A stretch of DNA of 64,000 nt from Streptomyces sp. MMBL 11-1 (GTDB lineage Bacteria; Actinomycetota; Actinomycetes; Streptomycetales; Streptomycetaceae). The notes under the pieces are model-generated. The model had not been told where the DNA came from, searched no databases, and saw nothing but the letters and a program-made list of their open reading frames with translations. The stretch covers positions 3,785,001-3,849,000 of the forward strand of contig NZ_CP117709.1 in NCBI RefSeq assembly GCF_028622875.1, given 5' to 3'. Numbering within the stretch: position 1 is the first letter of the stretch; every line of letters begins with the position of its first letter. Positions 33,305 through 47,393 of this stretch are shown one piece after another. The translations under genes and the position numbers were made by a program.

Positions 33305-34723
33305 ATGGGTGAGGTCTTCGCCGGTCGGTACGAGCTGATCGATCCGGTCGGGCGGGGCGGGGTCGGCGCCGTCTGGCGCGCCTGGGACCACCGCCGCCGC
33401 AGGTACGTCGCGGCCAAGGTGCTCCAGCAGAGCGACGCGCACACGCTGCTGCGCTTCGTCCGCGAGCAGGCCCTGCGCATCGAGCACCCGCATGTCCTCG
33501 CCCCGGCCAGCTGGGCCGCCGACGACGACAAGGTCCTGTTCACCATGGACCTGGTGAGCGGCGGCTCGCTCGCCCATGTCATCGGCGACTACGGCCCGTT
33601 GCCCCCGCGCTTCGTCTGCCTGCTGCTGGACCAGCTGCTCTCCGGCCTCTCCACGGTGCACGCCGAAGGAGTGGTGCACCGCGACATCAAGCCCGCCAAC
33701 ATCCTGATGGAGGCGACCGGGACGGGCCGCCCGCATCTGCGCCTCTCCGACTTCGGCATCTCGATGCGCAAGGGCGAGCCCCGGCTGACCGAGACCAACT
33801 ACGTCGTCGGCACGCCCGGTTACTTCGCCCCCGAGCAGATGATGGGCGCCGAGCCCGACTTCCCCGCGGACCTCTTCGCGGTCGGCCTGGTCGCGCTCTA
33901 TCTCCTCCAGGGCCAGAAGCCCGACTCCCGGGCGCTGGTGGAGCACTTCGCCGCGCACGGCACCCCGAGCGCCCCCAACGGCATTCCCGAGCCGTTGTGG
34001 CAGGTTCTCGCCGGTCTGCTCCAGCCGGACCCGTATGCCCGGTTCCGGACCGCGACGGGGGCGCGCAAGGCCCTCACCGCGGCGGTCGAGATGCTGCCCG
34101 AACCCGGCCCGGACGACGAGCCGGTGGAGGTGTTCGACCAGATCGGGCCACTGCCGGCGGGATTCGGCCCCGACGGGCCCGTAGCGGCCCCCAGGCAGCC
34201 CGAGGAGCCCGCGCCCGCACCCGCGCCCGCACCCGCGCCCGCACCCGCCGCCGGGTCACCGCGGCCGGCCGTTCCGGGGCCCGGCCAACAGGCCGACGCA
34301 CCGCCCCCCACGTCGATGTCGGAGACCGGGAGCTTCCACCTCGCGCCCCCGCCCGTAACCCCGCCCCCACAGCAACAGCCGTACCAGGGACCGGATATCC
34401 AGCAGCCGGGTGTCCAGGAACCGGGTCCCCAGCAGCCGCCGGCCGCCCCGCCCACCGTGGACACGCCGCCCCCGTACGCCGTCCGCGCGCCGGACGCCTC
34501 CCGGGCGCCGACCTCCGGCGTACCGCGCGAACCCCTCGCCACCCGCGCCTACACCGCCCAGGAGCCGCACCCACCGGTGCCGGCCCCGCCGGTTCAGCAC
34601 GCCGCGCCTCACGTGCCCGGGCGCCGAACGCGTCCGGGGCCGCCCCCGAAGGTGGCGGTCCCGGTGCTGGTGGTGGCGCTGATCTGCTTCGCGGTCGGGA
34701 TCTGGGCCCTGACCCAGATCTGA
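33305..34723 (+). CDS. Ser/Thr protein kinase with C-terminal membrane anchor
   Basis: 472 residues. The kinase domain (~8-265) has GRGGVGAVWRAW, the lysine in VAAKVL, VVHRDIKPANIL, LSDFGIS and VGTPGYFAPEQM. A long Pro/Ala/Gln-rich linker (~280-445) includes Pro-Ala repeats, and a single helix at the very C-terminus (VAVPVLVVALICFAVGIWAL) leaves almost nothing outside the cell, so no extracellular sensor is present. It resembles PkaF-type kinases found here in other Streptomyces, a memory-based guess. ATG 33305 follows GGGGAG. Confidence 0.88.
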   Translation: MGEVFAGRYELIDPVGRGGVGAVWRAWDHRRRRYVAAKVLQQSDAHTLLRFVREQALRIEHPHVLAPASWAADDDKVLFTMDLVSGGSLAHVIGDYGPLPPRFVCLLLDQLLSGLSTVHAEGVVHRDIKPANILMEATGTGRPHLRLSDFGISMRKGEPRLTETNYVVGTPGYFAPEQMMGAEPDFPADLFAVGLVALYLLQGQKPDSRALVEHFAAHGTPSAPNGIPEPLWQVLAGLLQPDPYARFRTATGARKALTAAVEMLPEPGPDDEPVEVFDQIGPLPAGFGPDGPVAAPRQPEEPAPAPAPAPAPAPAAGSPRPAVPGPGQQADAPPPTSMSETGSFHLAPPPVTPPPQQQPYQGPDIQQPGVQEPGPQQPPAAPPTVDTPPPYAVRAPDASRAPTSGVPREPLATRAYTAQEPHPPVPAPPVQHAAPHVPGRRTRPGPPPKVAVPVLVVALICFAVGIWALTQI

Positions 34724-34740
34724 CGCTCCCGCCGGTCCGA

Positions 34741-36090
34741 CTACCGGCCCCACGGCGGCTGGTGGACCCCGCCGGCCGGCGAACCGACGGCCGGCGAACC
34801 GGAGGCCGTGGCCCCGGCGGCGCGGCGGCGGGCCAGCAGGGTCCAGAGACCCAGCCCGAGCACCAGCACGGACCCCGTGCCGATCCCGGCCGCGGCGACC
34901 ACCGTCATCGGGCCGCTCTGCGCGGCCTCCCGGGCGGTCTTCCCCTTCCGGGCCACCTCCCGGTCCTGGTCGGTGACGCCGAAGACCCCGGCGTCGCCCT
35001 CGTACGGAGACGTCTCGGCGTCGTTCTTCACCTGGACCGCCAGCTCGAAGGGGATCGGCTCGTCGCCGTAGGACTCCTTGAGCTTCGGGCTGAGGGACAC
35101 CGACAGGTAGTACCAGCCCGCGAAGCGCATGGTGCTGACCTGGGGCGAGGGGGCGAACCGGTTGCGGTAGGCCACCGGCGGCAGCGGCCTCAGCGACGCG
35201 GAAGCGGGCCCTCCGGAATACGAGAGCGTGGCGTCGGAGACATGCCCCTGGGCGGGGTTGTCCAGCGACAGGGTGAGCGCGTTGCCCACGAACTCCTTGT
35301 TGCCGCTCGTGGTGTTGGAGAGCTTGGCGGTGGCGTGGATCTGCTGTCCCCAGTCCACCGGCACCCGGTAGAAGCGGGTCTGCCCCGGGGCGACCGTGTC
35401 CTGCCAGCGGCCGTTCTCCAGACTGGTGGCCTCGGAGTACCCGGCCCCGCCGGACCGTTTCCGCTGCTCCCCGGTCAGCGGCTTCGCCGAGGCGGAGGGC
35501 CAGCTGTCGGGCCCTTCGGTCGGCATGGTCGCCGCGCTCTTCAACCGCGGCTCCTGAAGGAAGCGCAACTCCAGGTCCCAGGCGTCGGTGTTGGAGGCGT
35601 CCTTGCTCTCGCGCTCGACGAGGACGTCGTACTGGCCGCTCTCCTGGCAGATGGTGCTGCCTTCTTCGACGGTCCGGGAGACGTACGCGGCGATGGGACG
35701 CGCGTACCCGCCCGCGCCGAAGTTCGCCCGCGCCGAACCGCACCGGGTGTCGTCGGTCTCCCGGAGACTGACGTTGATGCCGTCGCCGTGGGCGACATCG
35801 CCACGGTCGCCGGGCACCGCGACCGCCGAGACATAGGCGGCGGAGACCTCGTCCAGCGTGACCCGGTAGTAGAGCTTCTCGCCCGGCCTGATCGTGCTGC
35901 GGTACGGGAGGCCCTCGTCGAGTTCGGACGCCTCGACGTTCGCCGTCGCACCCTGCACGTTCTTCGCGTCCGGGTCGAACGCGTACGCCCCGGGGCCGGT
36001 CGCGTACGCCTGCCCCGGCAGGGCCGCCGCCGCGCACACCGCCGCGACCACCGCGGCCACCACCCGGCCCCTGTTGCGCTGCCTCTTCAC
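34741..36090 (-). CDS. Secreted, membrane-anchored protein of unknown function
   Basis: 449 residues: signal peptide (VVAAVVAAVCAAAALPGQAYA), two domains with PPC-like beta-sandwich starts (RPGEKLYYRVTLDEV and APGQTRFYRVPVDWGQQIHA), then a C-terminal membrane helix (TVVAAAGIGTGSVLVLGLGL) and a short basic tail. Most of the protein should face the outside. The GTG at 36088-36090 is chosen for GAGGGG 6 bp upstream. Two pairs of conserved-looking Cys (CGSARAN, TICQES) may form a disulfide. No enzymatic motif is recognised. Confidence 0.72.
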   Translation of the reverse strand: MKRQRNRGRVVAAVVAAVCAAAALPGQAYATGPGAYAFDPDAKNVQGATANVEASELDEGLPYRSTIRPGEKLYYRVTLDEVSAAYVSAVAVPGDRGDVAHGDGINVSLRETDDTRCGSARANFGAGGYARPIAAYVSRTVEEGSTICQESGQYDVLVERESKDASNTDAWDLELRFLQEPRLKSAATMPTEGPDSWPSASAKPLTGEQRKRSGGAGYSEATSLENGRWQDTVAPGQTRFYRVPVDWGQQIHATAKLSNTTSGNKEFVGNALTLSLDNPAQGHVSDATLSYSGGPASASLRPLPPVAYRNRFAPSPQVSTMRFAGWYYLSVSLSPKLKESYGDEPIPFELAVQVKNDAETSPYEGDAGVFGVTDQDREVARKGKTAREAAQSGPMTVVAAAGIGTGSVLVLGLGLWTLLARRRAAGATASGSPAVGSPAGGVHQPPWGR

Positions 36091-36383
36091 GCGCTTCCCC
36101 TCGTCGTCCCTCACGCGCCGGTGCCGTCGACCGCCCGGCCGCGATGCCGGTCCATCCTGCCCCGCCCACCCCGCCGGTGTCTCCGGCCCCTGCCGCATTG
36201 CCCCTTGTCCGCGCTACCGCCCTCGCCGACACCATCGGAGTTCACCAGAGCAATTCATGTATGTGCTCAAGCGAACTCACGAGGCCGAGGAACAGAGAGG
36301 TGCAGGTAGAGGGAGAGGTACGGGCGTCGCGCGCGCACGACAAAGGGCCCGCGCGCAGGCGAACGGGCCCCGAACAGCACGAA

Positions 36384-36408
36384 GCCCCGGCCGCTCAGCG
36401 ACCGGGGC
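36384..36408 (-). terminator. Hairpin downstream of the DLW-39 gene
   Basis: GCCCCGG and CCGGGGC flank an 11-base loop, 21 bp after the DLW-39 stop. The rest of the gap 36091-36428 holds no gene; it includes further GGGCCC-rich inverted segments (about 36345-36370). Confidence 0.6.
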
Positions 36409-36428
36409 CCGTAACAGACTGTGCCGTC

Positions 36429-36563
36429 TCACACACCCGAACCTGCGGGCACGGAGTCGGTCGCCTCCGTCCACAGATCCTGCTCGGCGCGATCCGCCTG
36501 GATCTGGCGGTACACGAGGAGCCCGCCGATGGCGGCCAGTGCGACCAGGAGAAGCTTCTTCAC
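36429..36563 (-). CDS. DLW-39 family short membrane protein
   Basis: 44 residues from a GTG at 36561-36563 to TGA at 36429-36431: it begins MKKLLLVALAAIGGLLVYRQ, continues with RAEQDLWTEATDSVPAGSGV and contains the family's DLW signature near residue 30. One membrane helix with a short acidic outside tail. Such proteins are found near gyrA and its downstream tRNAs across actinobacteria; their role is unknown. It is too short for usual ORF cut-offs. Confidence 0.85.
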   Translation of the reverse strand: MKKLLLVALAAIGGLLVYRQIQADRAEQDLWTEATDSVPAGSGV

Positions 36564-36854
36564 CGCGCGACCTCGTCTTTCCTTGGCGTAAGGGCCTTCT
36601 GCCGCCGACTATACACACCGGCCGATACCGTTCGGTGACCTGCCCGGGACCCCGGAGCACCCCCTCGACGCCGTCCGGAACGACCTTCCCGCACCCTCTT
36701 CCGACCGCTCACGAGGGCCTGTCCACCCCGGTTGCACCATACGAGTGGTGTTCATCTGAAGATCGGCGCAGAGCGGGCGTCGCTCCTCGAAATCACGGCC
36801 CGGATCCACATGATCGGAGAAGTCAGCAACCGGACCGTCCGAAAGCGAGGGGCC

Positions 36855-37223
36855 ATGAGCACCTTCCAGCCCAAGAACCTCTGGACCGCCTTCATCACCG
36901 CCTTCTTCGCCCTCCTGGCGTCGCTGGGCCTCGCCACCGCCACGGCGAGCGCCACGAACGCCGCAGCGCAGCCGAGCGCCACGACCCAGGAGCACACGGC
37001 CGCCACCGCGGCAACTCCGATCGCCCCCTCGGTCCGATGGACCCTTCCGCGTGACCGGGCCCTGCCACCCACGATGAAGCAGCGCATCCGCGCCGAGGCC
37101 CACGGCTCCTCCCCGGCCACCCGGCACCTGTCGCTCGACCCCGCGGAGACCGGCCGCACGACCGGCCCCGCCGACTCCCACCGCTCAGCCCCGGAAGGCG
37201 ACTCCCCGGCGCCACCCCCCTGA
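36855..37223 (+). CDS. Small exported protein (possibly DUF6344-like)
   Basis: 122 residues. STFQPKNLWTAFITAFFALL and ASLGLATATASATNAAAQ form a signal peptide or N-terminal anchor; the rest is Thr/Ala/Pro-rich, basic in the middle and disordered-looking. GAGGGG precedes ATG 36855. The upstream frame to 36732 lacks a ribosome site. No catalytic motif is seen. Assignment to DUF6344 is only a recollection of similar N-termini. Confidence 0.65.
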   Translation: MSTFQPKNLWTAFITAFFALLASLGLATATASATNAAAQPSATTQEHTAATAATPIAPSVRWTLPRDRALPPTMKQRIRAEAHGSSPATRHLSLDPAETGRTTGPADSHRSAPEGDSPAPPP

Positions 37224-37241
37224 TCCCGGTGCCACCGCACT

Positions 37242-37279
37242 CCGGGGCCCCTGGTCCGGTTCACACCGGCCGGGGGCCC
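37242..37279 (+). terminator. Hairpin after the small exported protein
   Basis: GGGCCCCTGGTCCGGT and ACCGGCCGGGGGCCC form an imperfect stem with a 4-base loop, 20 bp after the stop. The remaining sequence to 37413 shows no gene. Confidence 0.6.
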
Positions 37280-37413
37280 TTCTTCGTGCGGTCAGGGGCA
37301 CGCACCTCACGCCCGGCGCCTTCCCGCGCGTCAGAGCCACCCACGCCTCCACGCCGAGGAAGACGACACCGTACTGGGCACGTCGCGCCTTCACGGCCCT
37401 CCGGCCGGCCGTG

Positions 37414-38181
37414 TCAGGGCTGGGCTGCCAGCCACTCCTGGAAGGTGGGGCCGTCGAGCCGGGCGTGCGGACCGGGCAGGAATCCGCCGGCCGCCGCGAT
37501 CTCGGCATCGGGCATGCCGGAACCGTCGACCTCGACGACCTCGATGCCTCGGCGGGCGCCGAGAAGCCTGGCCGCCGCGGACATGGTCTCCCTGCGGGGC
37601 CCGGCGATCTCGGGAATCGGCGCTCCGGGGGCCTCCTCGGCGGGCGCGTCGGGGTCGGCGGCCAGCGCGACCAGCGTTTCGGCCACGGTGCGGCAGGCCA
37701 CGAGCTGGGTGGGCAGGGCCGGGATGTGGGCGACGTCGCCCTGCTGCCAGTCCAGAAGCTGACCGACGAATTCATGGAACTGCGCGGCCCGCAGAATACG
37801 AGCGGGCAGCGGGCCGGAGAGGTGGACCCGCTCGTGCACCTGCTGTGCGGCGACGAACCCGGCCGTGGCCTTGTCGGCGCCGATGATGGATACGGCGACG
37901 ATCCGGCCGACTCCCGCGACCCGGCCGGCCTCGTGCAGGTTACGGGTGGCGGTGCGGAAGAACTCCGTGGCGGCTTCCTGGTCGGAGGCGTGCCATGACG
38001 CGACGTCCACGATGACGTCGACCCCGGTGAGCGCCTCGGCCAGGCCCTCACCGGTGATGATGTCCACGCCGGTGGCGCGGGACATCCGCACCACCTGGTG
38101 CCCCCGTTCCCCGAGGACCTCCACGACGTGGCGTCCCAGCCGCCCGGTCGCCCCTGCCACTGCGAACTTTCGGGTGCTCAT
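37414..38181 (-). CDS. NAD(P)-binding, NmrA/epimerase-like protein
   Basis: 255 residues of a Rossmann fold: KFAVAGATGRLGRHVVEVLG (GxxGxxG nucleotide loop), VDVIVDVASWHA and a short C-terminal substrate lobe (GGFLPGPHARLDGPTFQEWL). It is atypical short-chain dehydrogenase/NmrA-like, acting as oxidoreductase or redox sensor. It is divergent from an ECF41-type sigma factor; such sigma factors usually neighbour a carboxymuconolactone decarboxylase, oxidoreductase or epimerase that they control, and a TGTCACA element lies at the right place upstream. Confidence 0.85.
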   Translation of the reverse strand: MSTRKFAVAGATGRLGRHVVEVLGERGHQVVRMSRATGVDIITGEGLAEALTGVDVIVDVASWHASDQEAATEFFRTATRNLHEAGRVAGVGRIVAVSIIGADKATAGFVAAQQVHERVHLSGPLPARILRAAQFHEFVGQLLDWQQGDVAHIPALPTQLVACRTVAETLVALAADPDAPAEEAPGAPIPEIAGPRRETMSAAARLLGARRGIEVVEVDGSGMPDAEIAAAGGFLPGPHARLDGPTFQEWLAAQP

Positions 38182-38257
38182 GTTCCCTGCCCTTCTGGCG
38201 CGGTGTCCTGACGAACACCGGACGCCGGCGCCCCGTCGCCCGTAACGATCGCGGCTG

Positions 38258-38264
38258 TGTGACA
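38258..38264 (-). promoter_or_regulatory. ECF41-type -35 element candidate
   Basis: TGTCACA on the minus strand, 77-83 bp upstream of the NmrA-like start, equals the -35 sequence reported for ECF41 sigma factors. A perfect CGTC -10 at the expected 16-bp spacing is not seen. Confidence 0.4.
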
Positions 38265-38354
38265 TGGGCCACCGAGTGGACCGTGTTACCGAACGGCGGG
38301 GCCCGGCGTCCCATGCGTGGAGCGGAGTTGGGAAGCGACAGACGGGAGCCCGCC

Positions 38355-39302
38355 ATGAGTGAGCGCAGCGAACGAACCACGGACCCGGCCGGGCCGCTCG
38401 ACCGTGCCGGCCGGGCGGAGCCGGTGGACTCCGCCACCGAGGTGTTCGTCGCCCACCGCAATCTGCTGTTCACCGTCGCCTACGAGATGCTCGGCTCGGC
38501 CGCCGACGCCGAGGACGTCCTGCAGGAGACCTGGCTGCGCTGGGTGGGAGTCGACCGCGACACCGTGCGCGAGGAACGTGCCTATCTGGTACGGATCGCC
38601 ACCCGGAAGGCGCTGGACCGGATGCGCGTGCTCGGCCGGCGCAGGGAGACCTACATCGGGCCGTGGCTGCCGGAACCGTTGCTGACCGCGCCGGACGTGG
38701 CCGAGGACGTCGAACTGGCCGAGAGCATCTCGATGGCGATGCTGCTGGTGCTCGAAACGCTCGCACCGGTCGAACGGGCGGTGTTCGTGCTGCGCGAGGT
38801 GTTCGAGCTCGACTACGACGACATCGCCGAGGCCGTCGGCAGGAGCCCGGCCGCGGTCCGCCAGCTCGCCTACCGGGCCCGGTCCCACGTCGCGGCACGC
38901 CGACCACGCGGAACGGCCTCCCCGGTCCAGACCCGAGCCGCCCTCCAGGCCTTCCAACGGGCGGTGGAAACCGGCGAGCTGCAGACCCTGCTCGACATCC
39001 TCGCGCCGGACGTCGTCGCCCTGAGCGACGGCGGCGGGGTCAGGCACGCCCTGCTGCGGCCCGTCGTGGGCGCCGACCAGGTGGCCCGCCTGCTGGCGGC
39101 CGGCTGGTGGAAGCGTGACGCCGAGAGGTCGGTCGAGCCGGCCCGGATCAACGGCGGCCCGGGACTGCTCGTCCGGGTCGACGGTGAGATCGACGGCGTG
39201 GTTGCCGTGCGGGTCGAGAACGGGCACGTCACCGGGGCCTACCACGTCCGCAATCCCGACAAGCTGTCACGTCTGACGCGGGAGACCGCCGTCAGCCGCT
39301 GA
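38355..39302 (+). CDS. ECF41-family RNA polymerase sigma factor with SnoaL-like C-terminal domain
   Basis: 315 residues. Sigma region 2 (AHRNLLFTVAYEMLGSAADA, EDVLQETWLRW), region 4 (VFELDYDDIAEAVGRSPAAV) and a C-terminal NTF2/SnoaL-like domain that can modulate activity in place of an anti-sigma factor. The three ECF41 signatures are visible: WLPEP between regions 2 and 4, DGGG and the terminal NPDKL. ATG 38355 starts a MSERSER motif and has GGGAG in front. Likely controls the divergent NAD(P)-binding protein. Confidence 0.9.
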   Translation: MSERSERTTDPAGPLDRAGRAEPVDSATEVFVAHRNLLFTVAYEMLGSAADAEDVLQETWLRWVGVDRDTVREERAYLVRIATRKALDRMRVLGRRRETYIGPWLPEPLLTAPDVAEDVELAESISMAMLLVLETLAPVERAVFVLREVFELDYDDIAEAVGRSPAAVRQLAYRARSHVAARRPRGTASPVQTRAALQAFQRAVETGELQTLLDILAPDVVALSDGGGVRHALLRPVVGADQVARLLAAGWWKRDAERSVEPARINGGPGLLVRVDGEIDGVVAVRVENGHVTGAYHVRNPDKLSRLTRETAVSR

Positions 39303-39388
39303 GCCGCCGGCCCCGCGGGACCCGGCGGGCGAACGTGAGGGAGAACCCGGCAGACGCTCTTCACCGAACAGGAGGGGAGAAACAGAGA

Positions 39389-39422
39389 GAGGGCGCTTCC
39401 CACCAGGGGGAAACGCCCTCTT
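39389..39422 (-). terminator. Terminator of tRNA-Ile
   Basis: AGAGGGCG and CGCCCTCT form a stem extended by CTTCCC/GGGAAA-type pairing, 18 bp after the tRNA-Ile 3' end on the minus strand. It may also serve the sigma-factor gene on the plus strand. Confidence 0.75.
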
Positions 39423-39439
39423 CTCCTGCACTTCATCTG

Positions 39440-39513
39440 TGGGGCTAACAGGATTTGAACCTGTGGCCTCATCCTTATCAGGGATGCGCTCTAACCAACT
39501 GAGCTATAGCCCC
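39440..39513 (-). tRNA. tRNA-Ile (GAT)
   Basis: 74 nt: acceptor GGGGCTA paired with TAGCCCC, discriminator A, D-loop AGTTGGTTAGAGC, anticodon loop CTGATAA giving GAT, T-loop GTTCAAATC. CCA is not encoded. It lies downstream of gyrA/DUF3566, the usual actinobacterial position. Confidence 0.96.
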
Positions 39514-39538
39514 GCCGCGCTGTCGCGCTGACTTCTGA

Positions 39539-39567
39539 AGATTAGCGCACGTCGGGGCCAGTCCCAA
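39539..39567 (-). promoter_or_regulatory. Promoter of tRNA-Ile
   Basis: TTGGGA (39562-39567) and TAATCT (39539-39544) on the minus strand are spaced 17 bp apart and end 25 bp before the mature tRNA. The block GCTAATCTTC is shared with the region upstream of tRNA-Leu. Confidence 0.5.
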
Positions 39568-39584
39568 AATCGATACCCGGCGCG

Positions 39585-40298
39585 CTACTCGTCCTCGGCC
39601 AGCGTGAGCTCCACACCGCCCACGAAGCCCGCCGACAGGTTGTAGATGAAGGCGCCCAGCGTCGCCAGCGCGGTGGCCAGCACCACGTCGATCACGGCGA
39701 TGACCGAGGTGAAGATGAGCACGCGCGGCAGCGACAGGAACGACTGCAGATCGAAGCCGTTGCTCTCGTTCGAGCCGGTGGCCTCGCTGATCGTGCCGCC
39801 GACGGTCTCGAAGACGCCCATGGCGTCCATGACCATCCACAGCACCGCCGACGCCACCACCGTGCAGATGCCCAGCGCGATCGACAGCAGGAAGCTGACC
39901 TTCATCACCGACCACGGGTCGGCCTTGGCCACCCGCAGACGGGCCTTGCGGGTACGCGGAGTGGTCCGCGCCCCCGTGCGCGGCTTGCGCGCCGCCTGAA
40001 CGCCGCCCACGCCCTGCGCACCGCCCAACGTGCCGTCGGCCGGCTGCCCGGGGCGCGGTCGGCCGCCCTGGGTGCCGCCACCGGGCGCCTGGTACGCCTG
40101 GGGCGGGTGGTACGGCCCCGATGGCCCCGGTGCGGGCTCACGCTCGCCGGGCAGGGGCCCGGTCGCGTAACCCTCGTACTGGGGCTGAGGCCCTCGTGTG
40201 TCCGTCACAGTGCCCCCTTGGGAGTCCGTGGCAGGGCCACGGGCACCGTTCGCTCCAGCTCCGGAAGCGGCCGAACCGGCGCCCGTGGCTCCACTCAC
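39585..40298 (-). CDS. DUF3566 family transmembrane protein
   Basis: 237 residues: ~115 disordered Gly/Pro/Ala residues, then the DUF3566 domain with KADPWSVMKVSFLLSIALGI, a second helix (LIFTSVIAVIDVVLATALAT) and FIYNLSAGFVGGVELTLAEDE at the end. In mycobacteria the homologue downstream of gyrA (CwsA region) is linked to division and shape, but the exact function is uncertain. The GTG start is 3 bp after the gyrA stop, so it is co-transcribed with the gyrase genes. Confidence 0.9.
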   Translation of the reverse strand: MSGATGAGSAASGAGANGARGPATDSQGGTVTDTRGPQPQYEGYATGPLPGEREPAPGPSGPYHPPQAYQAPGGGTQGGRPRPGQPADGTLGGAQGVGGVQAARKPRTGARTTPRTRKARLRVAKADPWSVMKVSFLLSIALGICTVVASAVLWMVMDAMGVFETVGGTISEATGSNESNGFDLQSFLSLPRVLIFTSVIAVIDVVLATALATLGAFIYNLSAGFVGGVELTLAEDE

Positions 40299-40301
40299 GC
40301 T

Positions 40302-42941
<2,640 letters not shown>

Positions 42942-42988
42942 TGCTGGTCAAAGTCCTTTCGAGCTGCGGCGTCGCTGGTACGGCCGAC

Positions 42989-45494
<2,506 letters not shown>

Positions 45495-46199
45495 TCACCC
45501 GTAGGTGTCGCCCGGCCCCTTGCTGCCGGGGGCCCGCAACGGCCCGAACCGGCGCTCCGGACCCCCCGGCCCGACCACCTTGATCATCCGTACGGTGCCC
45601 TGGCCCAGATCCGCGTTCAGCCGGGCCACCAGCTGCGGAGCCAGCAGCCGCAGCTGCGTCGCCCACGCCGTCGAGTCGCAGCTCACGGTCAGCACCCGGG
45701 CGTCCGGATCGTCGTCGTACCGCAGGGGTACGCAGTGGTTCGCCAGATCGTCGCCGACGATCTGCGGCCACCGCCCCACCACCCCGCCGACCGCCGCCGG
45801 CGTCTCCCAGCCCCGCTCGGTGATCAGCCGGTTGATCGCGGAGCCCAGCGGCTGCGGGTCCCGGCCGTCCGACCGTGCGCCCGAGCGCAGCCCGCCGCCG
45901 CGCCGGGCCTGCTTCTTCTGCTGCGCCGCCGCGCCCCGCGCCCTGGCCTGCTCCTTCGCCGCCCGCAACGCGACCCGGGCGAGATCCACCCCGGTCACCT
46001 CGGGCGGCTTCGACACCCCTGCCCCAGGAGACACCCCTGCCCCCGGGCCGGAGGAGGAAGCCCCGGAAGCGGCCGGATCCGGCAACGCGTCCCCCGGCCC
46101 GCCGGCCCCGCCCCCGTCTTTGGCGCGAGCCGCGCCCGTACCCGCGCGGGCGGCCGGTCCCCGTCGGCCCGCAGCCCCGCTCTCGCCCCGGCCGGTCAT
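45495..46199 (-). CDS. dciA: DciA family protein (DUF721), helicase-loader associated
   Basis: 234 residues. The N-terminal 65 are disordered; the DUF721 domain follows: [40 protein letters not shown] and the KH-like end [20 protein letters not shown]. DciA is the ancestral bacterial partner that helps load the replicative helicase DnaB in organisms lacking DnaC/DnaI. The ATG overlaps the recF stop (ATGA), so the two are translationally coupled. Confidence 0.9.
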   Translation of the reverse strand: MTGRGESGAAGRRGPAARAGTGAARAKDGGGAGGPGDALPDPAASGASSSGPGAGVSPGAGVSKPPEVTGVDLARVALRAAKEQARARGAAAQQKKQARRGGGLRSGARSDGRDPQPLGSAINRLITERGWETPAAVGGVVGRWPQIVGDDLANHCVPLRYDDDPDARVLTVSCDSTAWATQLRLLAPQLVARLNADLGQGTVRMIKVVGPGGPERRFGPLRAPGSKGPGDTYG

Positions 46200-47326
46200 A
46201 CGCGCTCCACCTCACCCGCGGTCACCGCGTACCGTGCCCCCGCCAGCCCGCCCGGGACGTCCTCGGCCACCGCGGCCGTCACGAGCACCTGCTCGCCCGG
46301 AGCCACCAGCTCCGCCAGCCGCTCACGGCGACGGGCGTCCAGCTCGGCGAAGACGTCGTCGAGCACCAGCACCGGCTCGTTGCCCTCGGAGCGCAGCAGC
46401 TCGTAACTGGCCAGCCGCAGCGCCAGCGCGTAGCTCCAGGACTCGCCGTGACTCGCGTACCCCTTCGCCGGCATCCCCCGCAGACCGAGCACCAGATCGT
46501 CGCGGTGCGGGCCGACCAGGGTCACGCCCCGCTCGATCTCCTGCTTGCGGACGCCCACGAGCGCCGCGATCAGCTGCTCGTACAGCTCCTCGCGGGTGCG
46601 CGCGGGACCCACGCCCTCACCGACCGAGCTGCGGTACTCCAGCGCCACCGGACCGCCGCCCGGCGCGACGTCCCCGTACGCCTTGTCGGCCAGCGGCTGG
46701 AGCGTGGCGATCAGATCGAGACGCTGCGCCAGCAGCTCGGCGCCCACCCGGCCCAGGTGCTGGTCCCAGACGTCGAGCGTGGACATGTCCATCGAGCGCC
46801 CACCGTGCCGGCGCGCCATCGCCGCGGACTTGAGGAGCGTGTTGCGCTGCTTCAGCACCCGCTCGTAGTCGGAGCGGACCCCGGCCATCCGGGGCGAACG
46901 TGCCGTGACCAGCTCGTCCAGGAACCGCCGCCGCTCGCCGGGGTCGCCCTTGACCAGGGCCAGGTCCTCCGGCGCGAACAGCACGGTCCGTACGATCCCG
47001 AGCACGTCACGCGGTCTGACCTGCGAGGACCGGTTGACACGGGCCCTGTTGGCGCGGCCCGGATTCAGCTCCAGCTCGACCAGCTGCGAACGCTCGCCCT
47101 GGGTGACCGCCGCGCGGATCACCGCCCGCTCCGCTCCCATCCGCACCAGCGGGGCGTCCGAGGAGACCCGGTGGCTGCCGAGGGTGGCGAGATAGCCGAC
47201 GGCCTCGACGAGGTTGGTCTTGCCCTGCCCGTTGGGCCCCACGAACGCGGTGACGCCCGGGTCGAGAGGCACCTCGACCCGGGCGTACGAGCGGAAGTCG
47301 GCCAACGAGAGATGGGTGACGTGCAT
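46196..47326 (-). CDS. recF: DNA replication and repair protein RecF
   Basis: 376 residues of the SMC-like Rec[21 protein letters not shown], Walker [17 protein letters not shown] signature-like [20 protein letters not shown] and Walker [13 protein letters not shown]. It loads RecA at gapped DNA with RecO/RecR. ATG at 47324-47326; it lies 67 bp after gnd and overlaps dciA. Confidence 0.97.
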   Translation of the reverse strand: MHVTHLSLADFRSYARVEVPLDPGVTAFVGPNGQGKTNLVEAVGYLATLGSHRVSSDAPLVRMGAERAVIRAAVTQGERSQLVELELNPGRANRARVNRSSQVRPRDVLGIVRTVLFAPEDLALVKGDPGERRRFLDELVTARSPRMAGVRSDYERVLKQRNTLLKSAAMARRHGGRSMDMSTLDVWDQHLGRVGAELLAQRLDLIATLQPLADKAYGDVAPGGGPVALEYRSSVGEGVGPARTREELYEQLIAALVGVRKQEIERGVTLVGPHRDDLVLGLRGMPAKGYASHGESWSYALALRLASYELLRSEGNEPVLVLDDVFAELDARRRERLAELVAPGEQVLVTAAVAEDVPGGLAGARYAVTAGEVERV

Positions 47327-47393
47327 GGTGGCCGACCTCTCCCGTTGGTGCTTCGCAGGTTGTTGCGCTGCCGACGCGTCGCCGGCGGTCCGA

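Noticed and set aside
34207..34247. CCCGCACCCGCG repeat as a regulatory satellite
   Set aside because: It lies inside the kinase gene and codes for a Pro-Ala linker in frame, which explains it.
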